Below are positions 26,619 to 35,747 of a stretch of 64,000 nt of DNA, one piece after another. The DNA comes from Pseudobdellovibrionaceae bacterium (lineage in GTDB: Bacteria > Bdellovibrionota > Bdellovibrionia > Bdellovibrionales > Bdellovibrionaceae). Both the position numbers and the translations under genes were made by a program. The stretch is taken from assembly GCA_030158485.1 (NCBI GenBank), contig JAOASS010000014.1, positions 49,367-113,366 of the forward strand, written 5' to 3'. Position 1 is the first letter of the stretch, and each line of letters opens with the position of its first letter. The notes below the pieces were generated by a model, which did no database searches, had not been told where the DNA came from, and saw nothing but the letters and a program-made list of their open reading frames with translations.

Positions 26619-29576
26619 ATGGAAATGTCGCATCAAGCTTCTTCTGATTTACAAAATTTGATTAAAGCAAAAGGTGAAGCCATTTTAAAAAAAATGGAAT
26701 CCCAATCAAAGCCCAGTCTTTTTTCTCGCGACTTTTGGTACGGCTCTATTATGGAATGGAGCATGAAAAATGAAAAATTTAAAACCAATATGTTTCGGTT
26801 TGTTGACGTTTTACCTTCACTCCAATCGGGTCAAGATGTTTCCAAACATCTAAAAGAATACTTCACAGAAAACGGCGGAGAACTTCCACCTGTTTTCAAC
26901 GTAGGCTTAGGCTTAGGTTCGTTAGCCCCTTCTTTGATGGCCGGTGCCATCAAAAAAAATGTCACATCAATGGCGAAAATGTTTATCACCGGCGAAAATC
27001 CACAAGAATCGCTCACGGTCCTAAAAAAAGCCCGCAAAGATAAAATGACTTTCACTGTGGATATTTTAGGTGAAGCTACTTTAAGCGAAAAAGAAGCTCT
27101 TGAATACCAAGCTCGCTATATGGAATTAATTGAATGGCTCTCCCGAGACTCCCAGAAATGGGACTCAATTCCACAAATTGATCAAGATGCTGACGGCGAT
27201 ATTCCCAAAATTAATGTGTCTGTTAAACTGACTGCTTTATTTTCACAGATCAATGACAAAGCTTGGGATTTTACAAAAACAGAATTAAAGAATCGACTGC
27301 GTCCGATTCTACGTTCCGCTATGAAAAGTGGTGTGTTTATTAATCTGGATATGGAAAGTTATGCTGTCAAACATCTGACTTTGGAAGTTTTTAAAGATCT
27401 GATGATCGAAGATGAATTTAAATCTTACAAACACTTCGGCTGCGTGATTCAAGCTTACTTACGTGATTCAGCCGCAGATATTCGTGATCTCATTACTTTT
27501 GCCGCTCGCAGAGGTACTCCCTTCACTGTTCGACTGGTAAAAGGTGCCTATTGGGATTCGGAAACAATCGAGGCTGAACAGCGTGGTTGGACTTGCCCTG
27601 TTTACACCGTTAAAGCGGAAAGCGATGCCAATTACGAAGCTTGCGCCAAGCTTTTGCTTGATAACTATAAAGTCATACGAGTCGCCCTTGCGTCTCATAA
27701 CGTCAGATCTTTATCAGCTGCGCTTGTGCATGCAGAAAGTTTAGGTCTACCTAAAAACGCTTTTGAAATTCAAATGCTTTACGGCATGGCAGAGCCCATT
27801 AAAAAAACATTTGTTGAAATGGGTTACCGCGTTCGTGAATACGCTCCTGTTGGCGACCTTCTTCCCGGCATGGCTTATCTTGTTCGTAGACTTCTTGAAA
27901 ATACTTCGAATGAATCTTGGCTCAGGGGAAAGTTTGCGGAAGGAAAATCTTTGGACGATTTATTAGCAGATCCTCTTCAAAAAATTCCGACAACAAAACC
28001 TCAACTTTATAAATCACGTGCTTTTAATAATGAACCTTATCTGGATTTTGCAATCGAATCAGACCGCCAGAAAATGATCAGTGCGATCAAAAATTTCAAA
28101 TTAGACCAAAAAGTAGCTCCGGTGATCGATGGCCAAATCGCGATAGGCGGTGATGTTATTTCACGGATGAATCCTTCGAACACATCAGAAGTTGTCGCTC
28201 ATGTTACCTGCGCAACAATCGACCAAGCTGAAAAAGCAATTCAATCAGCACACACTTACTGGAAAGAATGGAAAAAGGTTCCCATTTCTACTCGCGCTCA
28301 TATTTTAGAAAAAGTCGCAGATATCATGACTGCCAAAAAGTTCGAACTTGCGGCAACTCAAGTTTATGAAGTGGGAAAACCTTGGGCGGAAGCCGATGCT
28401 GATGTCGCAGAAGCCATCGACTTCTGTCGGTACTATGCTCAAAATGCAAAAGAACTTTTTAAAGTACAAAAAGTAGGTGGAATCCCCGGTGAAAATAGTG
28501 ATTATATTTATCGCTCCCGGGGCGTGACAGCTGTCATTTCTCCTTGGAACTTTCCCCTTGCTATTCTAGCGGGTCAAGTCACTGCGGCTCTTGTCACAGG
28601 AAATACAGTCGTGATGAAGCCCGCTGAACAAAGCTCGCTTGTCGCATTGGGACTTTTTCAAATTCTGAAGGAAGCAGGTGTCCCTCCTCAAGCCGTTCAA
28701 TTCCTTCCAGGTTTAGGCGAAGTTGTAGGCGCACACTTAGTTAACCATGCTTTAACTGCAACGATTGCTTTTACAGGCTCGAAAACTGTGGGTTTATTAA
28801 TTTTAAATCAAGCTTCACTCATTAAGCCCGGTCAACAAAACGTCAAACGAAGTATTATTGAAATGGGTGGAAAAAATGCCGTGATTATCGATAACGACGC
28901 AGACCTTGATGAAGCTGTTGAAGGCGTTCTTTACAGCGCTTTTGGTTTTGCTGGTCAAAAATGCTCTGCGGCTTCAAGATGTATTATCTTAGAAAATGTT
29001 TATGATCGTTTCAAAGATCGTCTGGTTGAAGCCGCAAAATCAATCACGATTGCAGATGCAAAAGATCCTATTGCTTACTTAGGCCCTGTTGTTGACGAAG
29101 ACGCTTACCAAAGACTGATGCAAGAAATTAAAAAAGCGGAACAAAATAACCAAATACTTTACAAATCACCTGTGCCTGCTAACGGCTACTTTGTGCCGAT
29201 TACAATTCTTGAAAACGTGAAAGCAAATGATTATTTCGCACAAACAGAATTTTTTGGTCCGCTTTTAGCTCTCCTTAAAGTGAAAGACTTAAATGAAGCT
29301 TTGGAAGCTGCCAACTCGACAGAGTATGCATTAACAGGTGGCTTGTTTTCTCGAAGTCCTGAAAATATTTCGACCGTCAAAGAGGAAATGGTTTGCGGAA
29401 ATATGTACATCAACCGCAGCATTACGGGCGCGATGGTCGATCGCCATCCTTTTGGTGGATTTAAGATGTCAGGAGTTGGTAGCAAAACCGGTGGCCCTGA
29501 TTACTTACGACAATTTGTTGAACCCGTCTGTATAACAGAGAATAACATTCGCAGAGGCTTTGCTCCAGCAGACTAA
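26619..29576 (+). CDS. putA: Bifunctional proline dehydrogenase / glutamate-semialdehyde dehydrogenase PutA
   Basis: Oxidises proline to glutamate in two steps (FAD-dependent PRODH, then NAD-dependent GSALDH), channelled within one polypeptide. The PRODH barrel (about 170-450) shows VKGAYWDSE, SHNVRSL, EIQMLYGM and YRVREYAPVGDLLPGM. The aldehyde dehydrogenase half (about 500-975) shows SPWNFPLAI, the FTGSK NAD motif, E748 (EMGGKN) and catalytic C782 (GQKCSA). At 985 residues it is a minimal PutA without the DNA-binding domain of enterobacterial PutA. Amino-acid catabolism fits a protein-feeding lifestyle. The ribosome site is in a hairpin. Confidence 0.96.
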   Translation: MEMSHQASSDLQNLIKAKGEAILKKMESQSKPSLFSRDFWYGSIMEWSMKNEKFKTNMFRFVDVLPSLQSGQDVSKHLKEYFTENGGELPPVFNVGLGLGSLAPSLMAGAIKKNVTSMAKMFITGENPQESLTVLKKARKDKMTFTVDILGEATLSEKEALEYQARYMELIEWLSRDSQKWDSIPQIDQDADGDIPKINVSVKLTALFSQINDKAWDFTKTELKNRLRPILRSAMKSGVFINLDMESYAVKHLTLEVFKDLMIEDEFKSYKHFGCVIQAYLRDSAADIRDLITFAARRGTPFTVRLVKGAYWDSETIEAEQRGWTCPVYTVKAESDANYEACAKLLLDNYKVIRVALASHNVRSLSAALVHAESLGLPKNAFEIQMLYGMAEPIKKTFVEMGYRVREYAPVGDLLPGMAYLVRRLLENTSNESWLRGKFAEGKSLDDLLADPLQKIPTTKPQLYKSRAFNNEPYLDFAIESDRQKMISAIKNFKLDQKVAPVIDGQIAIGGDVISRMNPSNTSEVVAHVTCATIDQAEKAIQSAHTYWKEWKKVPISTRAHILEKVADIMTAKKFELAATQVYEVGKPWAEADADVAEAIDFCRYYAQNAKELFKVQKVGGIPGENSDYIYRSRGVTAVISPWNFPLAILAGQVTAALVTGNTVVMKPAEQSSLVALGLFQILKEAGVPPQAVQFLPGLGEVVGAHLVNHALTATIAFTGSKTVGLLILNQASLIKPGQQNVKRSIIEMGGKNAVIIDNDADLDEAVEGVLYSAFGFAGQKCSAASRCIILENVYDRFKDRLVEAAKSITIADAKDPIAYLGPVVDEDAYQRLMQEIKKAEQNNQILYKSPVPANGYFVPITILENVKANDYFAQTEFFGPLLALLKVKDLNEALEAANSTEYALTGGLFSRSPENISTVKEEMVCGNMYINRSITGAMVDRHPFGGFKMSGVGSKTGGPDYLRQFVEPVCITENNIRRGFAPAD

Positions 29577-29588
29577 GCTTTTTTCGTC

Positions 29589-30518
29589 TTACGTGATTTT
29601 AACAGGCGCCAGGTTGGCTCCGTATTTAAAAGCTAATCCTAAGATAAGGCCTGCAAAGGCTCCGCCCAAGTGGGCGCTGTGAGCAACCCCACCACCCCAG
29701 CCCGGAGGATTTGACAGGAGCTCCGATAGATCGCCCACTAAAAACAAAGAAATGACCCAAAGAGGACTTAAATAAACTCGTCCGTAAAAACCTTGAACTG
29801 GGGCTAAAAAATAAAAGTATTCAATATTTTTTCGCAATGATCCAGCGGCCACGAACCCCATTAAAGCTGTCACAGAAGCACTGGCTCCGACCATGGGAAT
29901 GAGTCCCGATGTTTCCATATTCATAAAAAAAGAAGCTCCGACTAATCCACCCAAAAGATAAATCACACCCAACATCAATCCGCCTACCATTTTTTCAACG
30001 ACAGCAGCGAAAAAAATCATGAGCAGCATATTCGAAAACAGATGATAAGCACCTTGATGAGAAAACTGATAAGTAATCCAAGTCAGAGGTTTATTTTCAA
30101 CTTGTGATAAACCAAAGATGTTAATGGCTTTATTTTCTTGGTTTTTAAAAATGAGATCAAAATCTTTTCTCCACTGATCAAATCCGACGGGATCAATTTT
30201 TGACTGCCACTGATTCAAACTTAAAATAAAATCCCCGTCCCTCACAGCTTGAGACCCAAGAGCCTGTACTTCTAATTCCTGTCGTCCCAATTGAGACGCT
30301 TTATTCCATTCTAAATAATATCTTCCCGCTTGTTGTATGAACTCATTTGTTAATTCGTTTTCACTTTTTTTAGATGATATTGCTTTTTTGTCAGGCTCGG
30401 GCGACTGGTAAAATAAAACACAATAAAAAAACAGATTCAGAAAAGCCAGAGTGATGGTCCAGGGAAACACTTCCATCAATTCCGTGATTTTAAACTGAGG
30501 TGGAACCGGTACGATCAC
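29589..30518 (-). CDS. Rhomboid-family intramembrane serine protease
   Basis: The 309-residue protein has a first membrane helix (about 18-38), a roughly 100-residue extramembrane domain, then a rhomboid core. The core has H159-x3-N163 (HLFSN), catalytic Ser213 in GASAS and catalytic His283 in AHLGG. The nucleophile motif is GASAS rather than the commoner GxSG. It overlaps the upstream RDD gene by four bases, so the two are translated together. It is convergent with putA, 12 bases apart. Confidence 0.9.
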   Translation of the reverse strand: MIVPVPPQFKITELMEVFPWTITLAFLNLFFYCVLFYQSPEPDKKAISSKKSENELTNEFIQQAGRYYLEWNKASQLGRQELEVQALGSQAVRDGDFILSLNQWQSKIDPVGFDQWRKDFDLIFKNQENKAINIFGLSQVENKPLTWITYQFSHQGAYHLFSNMLLMIFFAAVVEKMVGGLMLGVIYLLGGLVGASFFMNMETSGLIPMVGASASVTALMGFVAAGSLRKNIEYFYFLAPVQGFYGRVYLSPLWVISLFLVGDLSELLSNPPGWGGGVAHSAHLGGAFAGLILGLAFKYGANLAPVKIT

Positions 30519-31672
30519 GGCAACCCTCTTTCTACGACATATTTTTTAATAGCAGAAACTTCATCAGAGCTGGCTGGAACTCGTTTTTGTTTTATTTGAT
30601 TTTCACGAAGAGCCCAAAACAAACTCACATCCCAAATTTTCAAAGCGTCTTCCAATGTGGAGTTCAATGCTGCTTGCTTTTTCACTTGATTATAAATTTT
30701 AAGCGCACTAACAAACTGAGCTTTTTTAGTCAGCTCCTTCATTAAGTAGACTCGCAAAGTGAGCCCCTGAACTTCTTCTAGTTTTTGAGACCAAGCTTGA
30801 AGAGTTTTGTCATCGTTTTTAACTGAATACTTTGACAGCGCGCAAATTGAATCTGGCTTTTCGTTTGGGCTCCAATTGCAAATCTGAACTGACAAAGCTT
30901 CTTTAACATCTTCATCTTTTTCGACTTGGAGTTTAAAAAAGTAAGCAATCGATTTTTCATATTTTTTACCTGAACGCCAAATTCGATCTTCAATTTCATT
31001 TTGAGTATCTTCAGAAAAATCTTTTTTCAAAAGAGCTTGGGCTACGAAACTATCCGTGCTTTCAGAAGACTCCTCATCGGGTATAAAAGTCAGTTCTTCT
31101 TTTCCATCAATAAATGAATTAAAGGAAATAAAAACTAAGAAAAGTCCTAGGATCATAAAAAATCGGACCATTTGAACATTCAACTGAATCGTCGGGCTAA
31201 AAGGTTTCGATTTCAAATCAATCACGAATGTATCAGACACCCGATCGTGCCAAGCTCGTCCGAGCACGTGAGTAATGACTTCAAGAAATGGAAGACCTAA
31301 TAAAAAAAATGAAAAAAGTGAAAAAGTAGAACGCAACAAACATTGATTCCAACTCAGTTGGCCATTCAAAGAACGAACTCGAGTGTGTATGATCATTCCA
31401 CCAGGAGTCGTTCCCATAAAATAAAGAAAAGCCGCTTGAACAACAATATAACTTAAAACCCAAAGTAAAATGATTTCATACCAGATTGTCGATTCAAAAC
31501 CTTGCAAGTAATCAAGTCTTGCATCTCGAATATGCAGCGAAGGGACGAAACTTGCGATTGGGACCAAAAGCATCAGATCAAATGATCCGGCTATGAATCG
31601 ATCCATCATAGATGCGGGTTTGAGAGGCGTATTATTTTGAAAATGTGGAGCCGATAAATCTGGTATTACCAT
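30515..31672 (-). CDS. RDD-family membrane protein with helical C-terminal domain
   Basis: The RDD domain (about 20-150) has Arg/Asp-containing membrane helices (MDRFIAGSFDLM, TTPGGMIIHTRV, GRAWHDRVSDTFVID). A further membrane segment lies near 170, followed by a roughly 200-residue soluble helical domain of unknown type. RDD proteins are ion transporters or accessory membrane proteins; no function is assigned here. It overlaps the rhomboid gene by ATGA, suggesting a membrane complex or a substrate relation. Confidence 0.85.
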   Translation of the reverse strand: MVIPDLSAPHFQNNTPLKPASMMDRFIAGSFDLMLLVPIASFVPSLHIRDARLDYLQGFESTIWYEIILLWVLSYIVVQAAFLYFMGTTPGGMIIHTRVRSLNGQLSWNQCLLRSTFSLFSFFLLGLPFLEVITHVLGRAWHDRVSDTFVIDLKSKPFSPTIQLNVQMVRFFMILGLFLVFISFNSFIDGKEELTFIPDEESSESTDSFVAQALLKKDFSEDTQNEIEDRIWRSGKKYEKSIAYFFKLQVEKDEDVKEALSVQICNWSPNEKPDSICALSKYSVKNDDKTLQAWSQKLEEVQGLTLRVYLMKELTKKAQFVSALKIYNQVKKQAALNSTLEDALKIWDVSLFWALRENQIKQKRVPASSDEVSAIKKYVVERGLP

Positions 31673-31699
31673 GATCTTCTATCGGCTTAAAACATGTGA

Positions 31700-32296
31700 C
31701 TACTGAGTCGAAAACTCAAGTTTCCTAACGGTCTGAAGATCATCTAGACCAAAAATAGCCTGGCCGACAGTCTGTCCTTTTTTATCCAATAGTTTATACG
31801 TTTCTACTTTTGAACGAAGCTCCTGCTTCTGAGTATCTAACTCAACGCGATCAAAAGAAACGGACCAGACAGCTTTATAGGATTCCAAAAATTCTTCCCT
31901 GTTTTTAAGCTCAACGGGTTTGATCATTTCTAATGAAGAAATTCGCGATCCATCACGAGTCATTTTAACATCACCTTGCAAAACACCAAATAATAAATTA
32001 TCCAGCTGATTTGGTTCTTCACTTGTATAACCGGGCCGTATATTAGATCCCTTTAAAGAATCAGCCCAATTGTGTTCCCATTTAATTTGTTTTTCAATGT
32101 CTTGGGAAGGCAGACTTGCTAAACCTCTTGATGTGCTGATTTTTTGATTTGCAAATTGAATCCATTCGCTCAAAGAAAGCGAAACAACTAAAACCGATAA
32201 AAGGGAAAGTGGGATAACAGCTTTTTGCTGAAATGATTTTTGTAAAATTCGTGCTCGCACTGATTTTTCCTTTGGAAATTCAAGAATTTTAGCCAT
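31700..32296 (-). CDS. Single-span membrane hypothetical protein
   Basis: A 198-residue protein with a basic cytoplasmic N-terminus (about 1-25), one membrane helix (about 27-45) and a mostly beta extracytoplasmic domain. No family was recognised. It sits 27 bases upstream of the RDD/rhomboid pair on the same strand, so all three probably form one operon, and it may be a partner or rhomboid substrate (inference only). Confidence 0.65.
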   Translation of the reverse strand: MAKILEFPKEKSVRARILQKSFQQKAVIPLSLLSVLVVSLSLSEWIQFANQKISTSRGLASLPSQDIEKQIKWEHNWADSLKGSNIRPGYTSEEPNQLDNLLFGVLQGDVKMTRDGSRISSLEMIKPVELKNREEFLESYKAVWSVSFDRVELDTQKQELRSKVETYKLLDKKGQTVGQAIFGLDDLQTVRKLEFSTQ

Positions 32297-32365
32297 ATTA
32301 AACGGCCCCCTTTTTTGAGTCTAATTCATAATCGATCCAAGATCTTGTATTGCGAGACTGGGACC

Positions 32366-32391
32366 AGGTCTAGAATCTCTAGATTCGACCT
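32366..32391. promoter_or_regulatory. Bulged hairpin in the leader of the membrane-protein operon
   Basis: AGGTC and GACCT, then GAATC and GATTC, pair around a TCTA loop with a two-base bulge. It lies about 70 bases upstream of the minus-strand start at 32296 and has no T-tract after it. The role is unknown; it could be a leader hairpin or operator. Confidence 0.25.
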
Positions 32392-32496
32392 CAAGCGCTT
32401 TTCATGTGAATCAGCTGGACGACTGTCGATTATTCTTTAGGCGGCTCAGAATAAGACGTCTCTGAATAAAACAGATTCCATTATCAACTTTAAAAT

Positions 32497-32530
32497 AAAT
32501 AAAATCGACTTTTCAAAGTCGATTTTATTT
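32497..32530. terminator. Long AT-rich bidirectional terminator
   Basis: AAATAAAATCGACTTT and its exact complement (32515-32530) form a 16-bp perfect inverted repeat with a two-base centre. The T-rich arms act as T-tracts in both directions. On the minus strand it follows the Fis-type regulator gene ending at 32573. Confidence 0.75.
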
Positions 32531-32572
32531 TGTTCAATCAGTTTCATAACATTGATTTTGGAAATGCTAAAT

Positions 32573-33001
32573 TTATGCTGCCATTGCTTTTTTCTTACGA
32601 GCTACTGCGGGATCAATCTGGTACTGCTTTACTTTTCTATAAAGTGTCGCCCGTCCGATACCCAACGCTTTTGCAGCTTCTGTTAAGTTACCTTTGTATT
32701 GCAAAATAGCATTTTCAATCGCTTTTGCTTCCATGTGATCCATCTTTTGAACATGGGAATCATTTGAAGATGGAAAAGCTAAAACTTGCCCTGGAGAATT
32801 TGAAACCATTGAATTCGCACCACCAGCTAAAGCCGGTACTCCTTGAATCAACTGTTGACGAAAGAAAGGGCTTTCAAGTCCCGTTCTCCACTGCTCAGGC
32901 GAGAAAGTTTGCACAGTGCAATCCTGACCTTCAAATTGTTTTTTACTGTTATCAACGAAGTCATGATTGCTGCTCACCATGATGACGATTGAACGAGACA
33001 T
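32573..33001 (-). CDS. Fis-type helix-turn-helix DNA-binding protein
   Basis: The C-terminal residues about 95-130 (AIENAILQYKGNLTEAAKALGIGRATLYRKVK) are a Fis/NtrC-type helix-turn-helix. The N-terminal 60 residues resemble the start of a receiver or small alpha/beta domain, but lack clear phosphorylation Asp residues. At 142 residues it lacks the sigma-54 AAA+ domain, so it is a stand-alone DNA-binding protein or the DNA-binding remnant of an NtrC-type activator. A perfect AGGAGG precedes the ATG. Its leader contains two hairpins. Confidence 0.85.
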   Translation of the reverse strand: MSRSIVIMVSSNHDFVDNSKKQFEGQDCTVQTFSPEQWRTGLESPFFRQQLIQGVPALAGGANSMVSNSPGQVLAFPSSNDSHVQKMDHMEAKAIENAILQYKGNLTEAAKALGIGRATLYRKVKQYQIDPAVARKKKAMAA

Positions 33002-33020
33002 GTATCCTCCTGAAAAACAA

Positions 33021-33075
33021 CAGCTTCACTTTAAGCTGTCGTGAAATGTGTCATATCGATTCATTATCGAGACAC
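33021..33075 (-). promoter_or_regulatory. Two leader hairpins upstream of the Fis-type gene
   Basis: Read toward the gene, GTGTC...GACAC enclosing TCGAT...ATCGA (33048-33075) comes first, then CAGCTT-6-AAGCTG (33021-33038). The latter is followed by TTGTTTTT just before the ribosome site. The second hairpin plus T-rich run resembles a weak attenuator. Confidence 0.35.
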
Positions 33076-33115
33076 ACTTCTTTTCGGCGGATCAATGTGA
33101 GACTAAAGGGGCTTG

Positions 33116-33159
33116 AAAAAAAAATGGACCTTAGGCGCGGCTTTTGCGGCTAAGGTCCA
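33116..33159 (-). terminator. Strong intrinsic terminator
   Basis: TGGACCTTAG (33150-33159 on the minus strand) and CTAAGGTCCA are a perfect 10-bp stem. A secondary GCCGC/GCGGC-type helix closes around AAAA in the loop, and nine T follow on the minus strand. It ends the transcript of the gene at 33233-33811. Confidence 0.88.
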
Positions 33160-33232
33160 GAATGAAAAATATTGAACTGAGTTTTTTGAACGAATAAAAA
33201 GTCTTGTCGGGACTTAAAACTTAATGTCCGCT

Positions 33233-33811
33233 CTATCTTCGTCCTGACTTGATTTTCAATTGAAGTTTTGAAATTAAATGTACGGCCATTTTTTCTTGAA
33301 CCTTACACATTTTTAATTCGTCGCGACGGTAAGAACGTTGTGAAGGGGTCAGTGTTCCTGTTTCAAGTTCCATTTCGTAATCCATTTTAGAAGACCGAAT
33401 GCCTTCAAGTTCTTTCGTTTGTTGCTTGAAAAGTTTTGTCACTCCAGAAAGAGGAGCCACTTCAATCCACTCTTCTTTGCCACGGTACCAGCTCACCATT
33501 CTTAAAAATCGAGCTTTATTTTTTGCTAAAGTAAATTTCGGAAATTGCTGATCTGGCAAATCTAAGATGTTATTGATTTCATCAAGACTGGCCATGTCGT
33601 CTTCTTCTTCATTCAATGGCATGCTTTGCATTTCACTTTCAAGAGCCGCCAATTCTCGAGCTTCTTCTTCAGAAGATAAATCAAATTGTGAGCGCGGCTT
33701 TGACCGAGTTTCTTCCGAATCTAATGATTCGTCTGCGTCTTCGATAGCCTCCATTGATTTTTCATTGATTGACTTCATAGTAGCTGGTTCATTTGAATTC
33801 ACATTCGACAT
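33233..33811 (-). CDS. Acidic cytoplasmic hypothetical protein
   Basis: About 192 residues. The first 90 are strongly acidic and Ser/Glu-rich, probably disordered. Residues about 95-192 form a compact domain (FTLAKNKARFLRMVSWYRGKEEW...) ending in a basic helix (ISKLQLKIKSGRR). No family was recognised. ATG 33811 was chosen because GGGGGAAATA precedes it; a longer frame to 33862 lacks a ribosome site. It is monocistronic with its own terminator. Confidence 0.7.
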   Translation of the reverse strand: MSNVNSNEPATMKSINEKSMEAIEDADESLDSEETRSKPRSQFDLSSEEEARELAALESEMQSMPLNEEEDDMASLDEINNILDLPDQQFPKFTLAKNKARFLRMVSWYRGKEEWIEVAPLSGVTKLFKQQTKELEGIRSSKMDYEMELETGTLTPSQRSYRRDELKMCKVQEKMAVHLISKLQLKIKSGRR

Positions 33812-34049
33812 TATTTCCCCCGGTAGAGCGTTTCTGTATACCGCACATGAAGGCATTGACACAAGATGGCGAAGCGTAAAAAGCTCTCAATTTGGTATTT
33901 TTAACATTTTAAAACCCAGAAAAGAGCTTGAAAGTTGAAAAAACAAGAAGAGAAAAGTCTGAATCTACCCAAATTAAATTTGAAAAGTAAAATATGCAAT
34001 CCGAAGAAGTCTCGATTGTTTTGAGGAAAAAATTTCTGAATTTTTAAAA

Positions 34050-34080
34050 AAACCCCACATTTGTTTCAAATGTGGGGTTT
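34050..34080 (-). terminator. Intrinsic terminator after the secreted HNH nuclease gene
   Basis: A perfect 14-bp stem (AAACCCCACATTTG and its complement) with a three-base loop is followed on the minus strand by a run of T. It lies 29 bases after the stop of the gene at 34109. Confidence 0.9.
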
Positions 34081-34108
34081 GAATGATCTTATTTTAAAAT
34101 GGTTTATT

Positions 34109-34609
34109 TTAAAGTCGGCTAACGTAAGCCAAGATGCCTTTAATCTGAGAAAAGTCGCTTTTCCCTTTTTTGATCAAAGCAATGGCTTCAGCTTGCTTTA
34201 AGCGCCCCATTGACATCTTTTCACATAGCAAAGGCTCCATTGGATCAGTTTGCTGGTAAACTCGCTCATGCTGAGGCCATAAGTTTGAAATATCATTACT
34301 TCCACCCATGCAAAGAGGAATGTAGTGATCGATTTTGAAGCTCATGCGATTACCTGAATTGATATTGTAACCAAATTTAGAAACGTAAACTTTAATTACA
34401 TGCCATTTCGTTTCTGGATCGACATCGCGTTCACAATACTTAATTCGTTCTGGGTAACGAATTCGAGTCGCAAACTGACAAAGTTGACCAGGAGTCAAAG
34501 TTGGATCTGGCATCAAAGGGTATGAGCCCTGCTGACCAGCTTGCGAAAATTGAATAAAACTGAAACTCAGAACGAGCGCTGCTAGAACATGTTTAACAGA
34601 TGCCTTCAT
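34109..34609 (-). CDS. Secreted HNH-family endonuclease
   Basis: A signal peptide (about 1-24, ending SQA) followed by an HNH/ββα-metal nuclease signature: FKIDHYIPLCMGGSND with the catalytic His, then NLWPQ and a C-terminal helix. Three further Cys could form disulfides in the periplasm. Exported DNases of this kind degrade extracellular or prey DNA and are typical of predatory bacteria, though an environmental nutrient role is equally possible. GAGGGG precedes the ATG. It has its own terminator. The substrate (DNA or RNA) is not determined. Confidence 0.85.
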   Translation of the reverse strand: MKASVKHVLAALVLSFSFIQFSQAGQQGSYPLMPDPTLTPGQLCQFATRIRYPERIKYCERDVDPETKWHVIKVYVSKFGYNINSGNRMSFKIDHYIPLCMGGSNDISNLWPQHERVYQQTDPMEPLLCEKMSMGRLKQAEAIALIKKGKSDFSQIKGILAYVSRL

Positions 34610-34778
34610 TTATTAATCCCCTCAGTAGAGAAGCATTTACGGTGCTTCGTAGAAACGCTGAACCTTATTTCCAGCTTATATCTTTGGTCTGGGACAACAA
34701 TTAGCGACTTGTGTAAATTCGATCAAGTAAGTTTCGAATCTTGACCAAGTCCTGATGACGCATTAAGTAATCTGGCTT

Positions 34779-35732
34779 ATGAGAAAATGCAAACAAATAT
34801 CCAATTTAAAAACCACTATCCTCGTTGTTTTCTTCGCACATATAACTTGGGCAGCACCCAAAAACGTTTCTATTGCAGCTGAAGTAGTCAAAGTTAAATT
34901 GTCCTCTACAGAATCCGCTTACGCTTTAGTCAGAATATTAGATGAAGAGCTTCCCACTTTGATTTTTTTACCCGGAATATTCCGAGGCTTTCTTCAAAAT
35001 GAAGATTTTTTAAATGTTCTCAATCGAAAAAAGTTGAATTGGGTGGCTTGGCACACAAGTCGTCACCCTGAATCCATTAAAATCGGAAATCAAAATCCTT
35101 GGTTTCACCCAGCAACAAGCCAAAGTTTAGCTCATGAGCTCGTCACACTTAAAAAATTTTTAAAAATTAAAAAACCCATTCTGGTGACTCTTTCTTATAG
35201 TGCGAGCCTGATTCCGTTTGTGGATTCAAACGCATTTCCCGTAGTCATCGAGACAGCTCCTATGGGGCAAGCTTTAGAAAACAATCCTCCAGCACCTTTT
35301 TATGATAGTTGGAAACAGTGGATGGGTTTTTTCCCAGTTTTTGGAAATATTGTCATCGCTAACCAAGAATATTGGGCTTACCGTGGTTTCTGGATGCAAC
35401 AAACTGAAAGTTTGGCTCAAACTTATCCAAGTTACGGGCCTTACAAAAGGCCGATTGCAGAAGGCCTTGCTCAATTAGCTTATGCGGGACGTGATTTTGA
35501 TTTAAGACAACAAGACTTTGCCAAGGGACCCAAAAGATTTTGGATTTTAGGCCAAAAAGAAAACCGCTCCCGAAAAACGATTCAATTACAAGCCATCAAA
35601 CTTTATGAAGAACAATCAGGAAATAAAAACTCTGCTATCATGATCGAAAATTCAGCGCATGTCATTCCGAATGAAAATCCGTTGGCTTACGTCAAAGTTT
35701 TATCTGAACTTGTACAAAAGATATTTGAGTAG
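34779..35732 (+). CDS. Exported alpha/beta-hydrolase-like protein
   Basis: A signal peptide (about 1-27) precedes an alpha/beta-hydrolase-type core. LIFLPGIFRG resembles the oxyanion-hole HG-type loop. The strand-turn-helix VTLSYSAS supplies a candidate Ser nucleophile, though with S-Y-S-A-S in place of the usual G-x-S-x-G. ENSAHVIPNENP near the end supplies the His. It may be a divergent hydrolase or an inactive relative. The 3' end is 15 bases from the YejM/PbgA-like gene, so they are likely co-transcribed. Confidence 0.65.
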   Translation: MRKCKQISNLKTTILVVFFAHITWAAPKNVSIAAEVVKVKLSSTESAYALVRILDEELPTLIFLPGIFRGFLQNEDFLNVLNRKKLNWVAWHTSRHPESIKIGNQNPWFHPATSQSLAHELVTLKKFLKIKKPILVTLSYSASLIPFVDSNAFPVVIETAPMGQALENNPPAPFYDSWKQWMGFFPVFGNIVIANQEYWAYRGFWMQQTESLAQTYPSYGPYKRPIAEGLAQLAYAGRDFDLRQQDFAKGPKRFWILGQKENRSRKTIQLQAIKLYEEQSGNKNSAIMIENSAHVIPNENPLAYVKVLSELVQKIFE

Positions 35733-35747
35733 ATACAATCAGATCAG

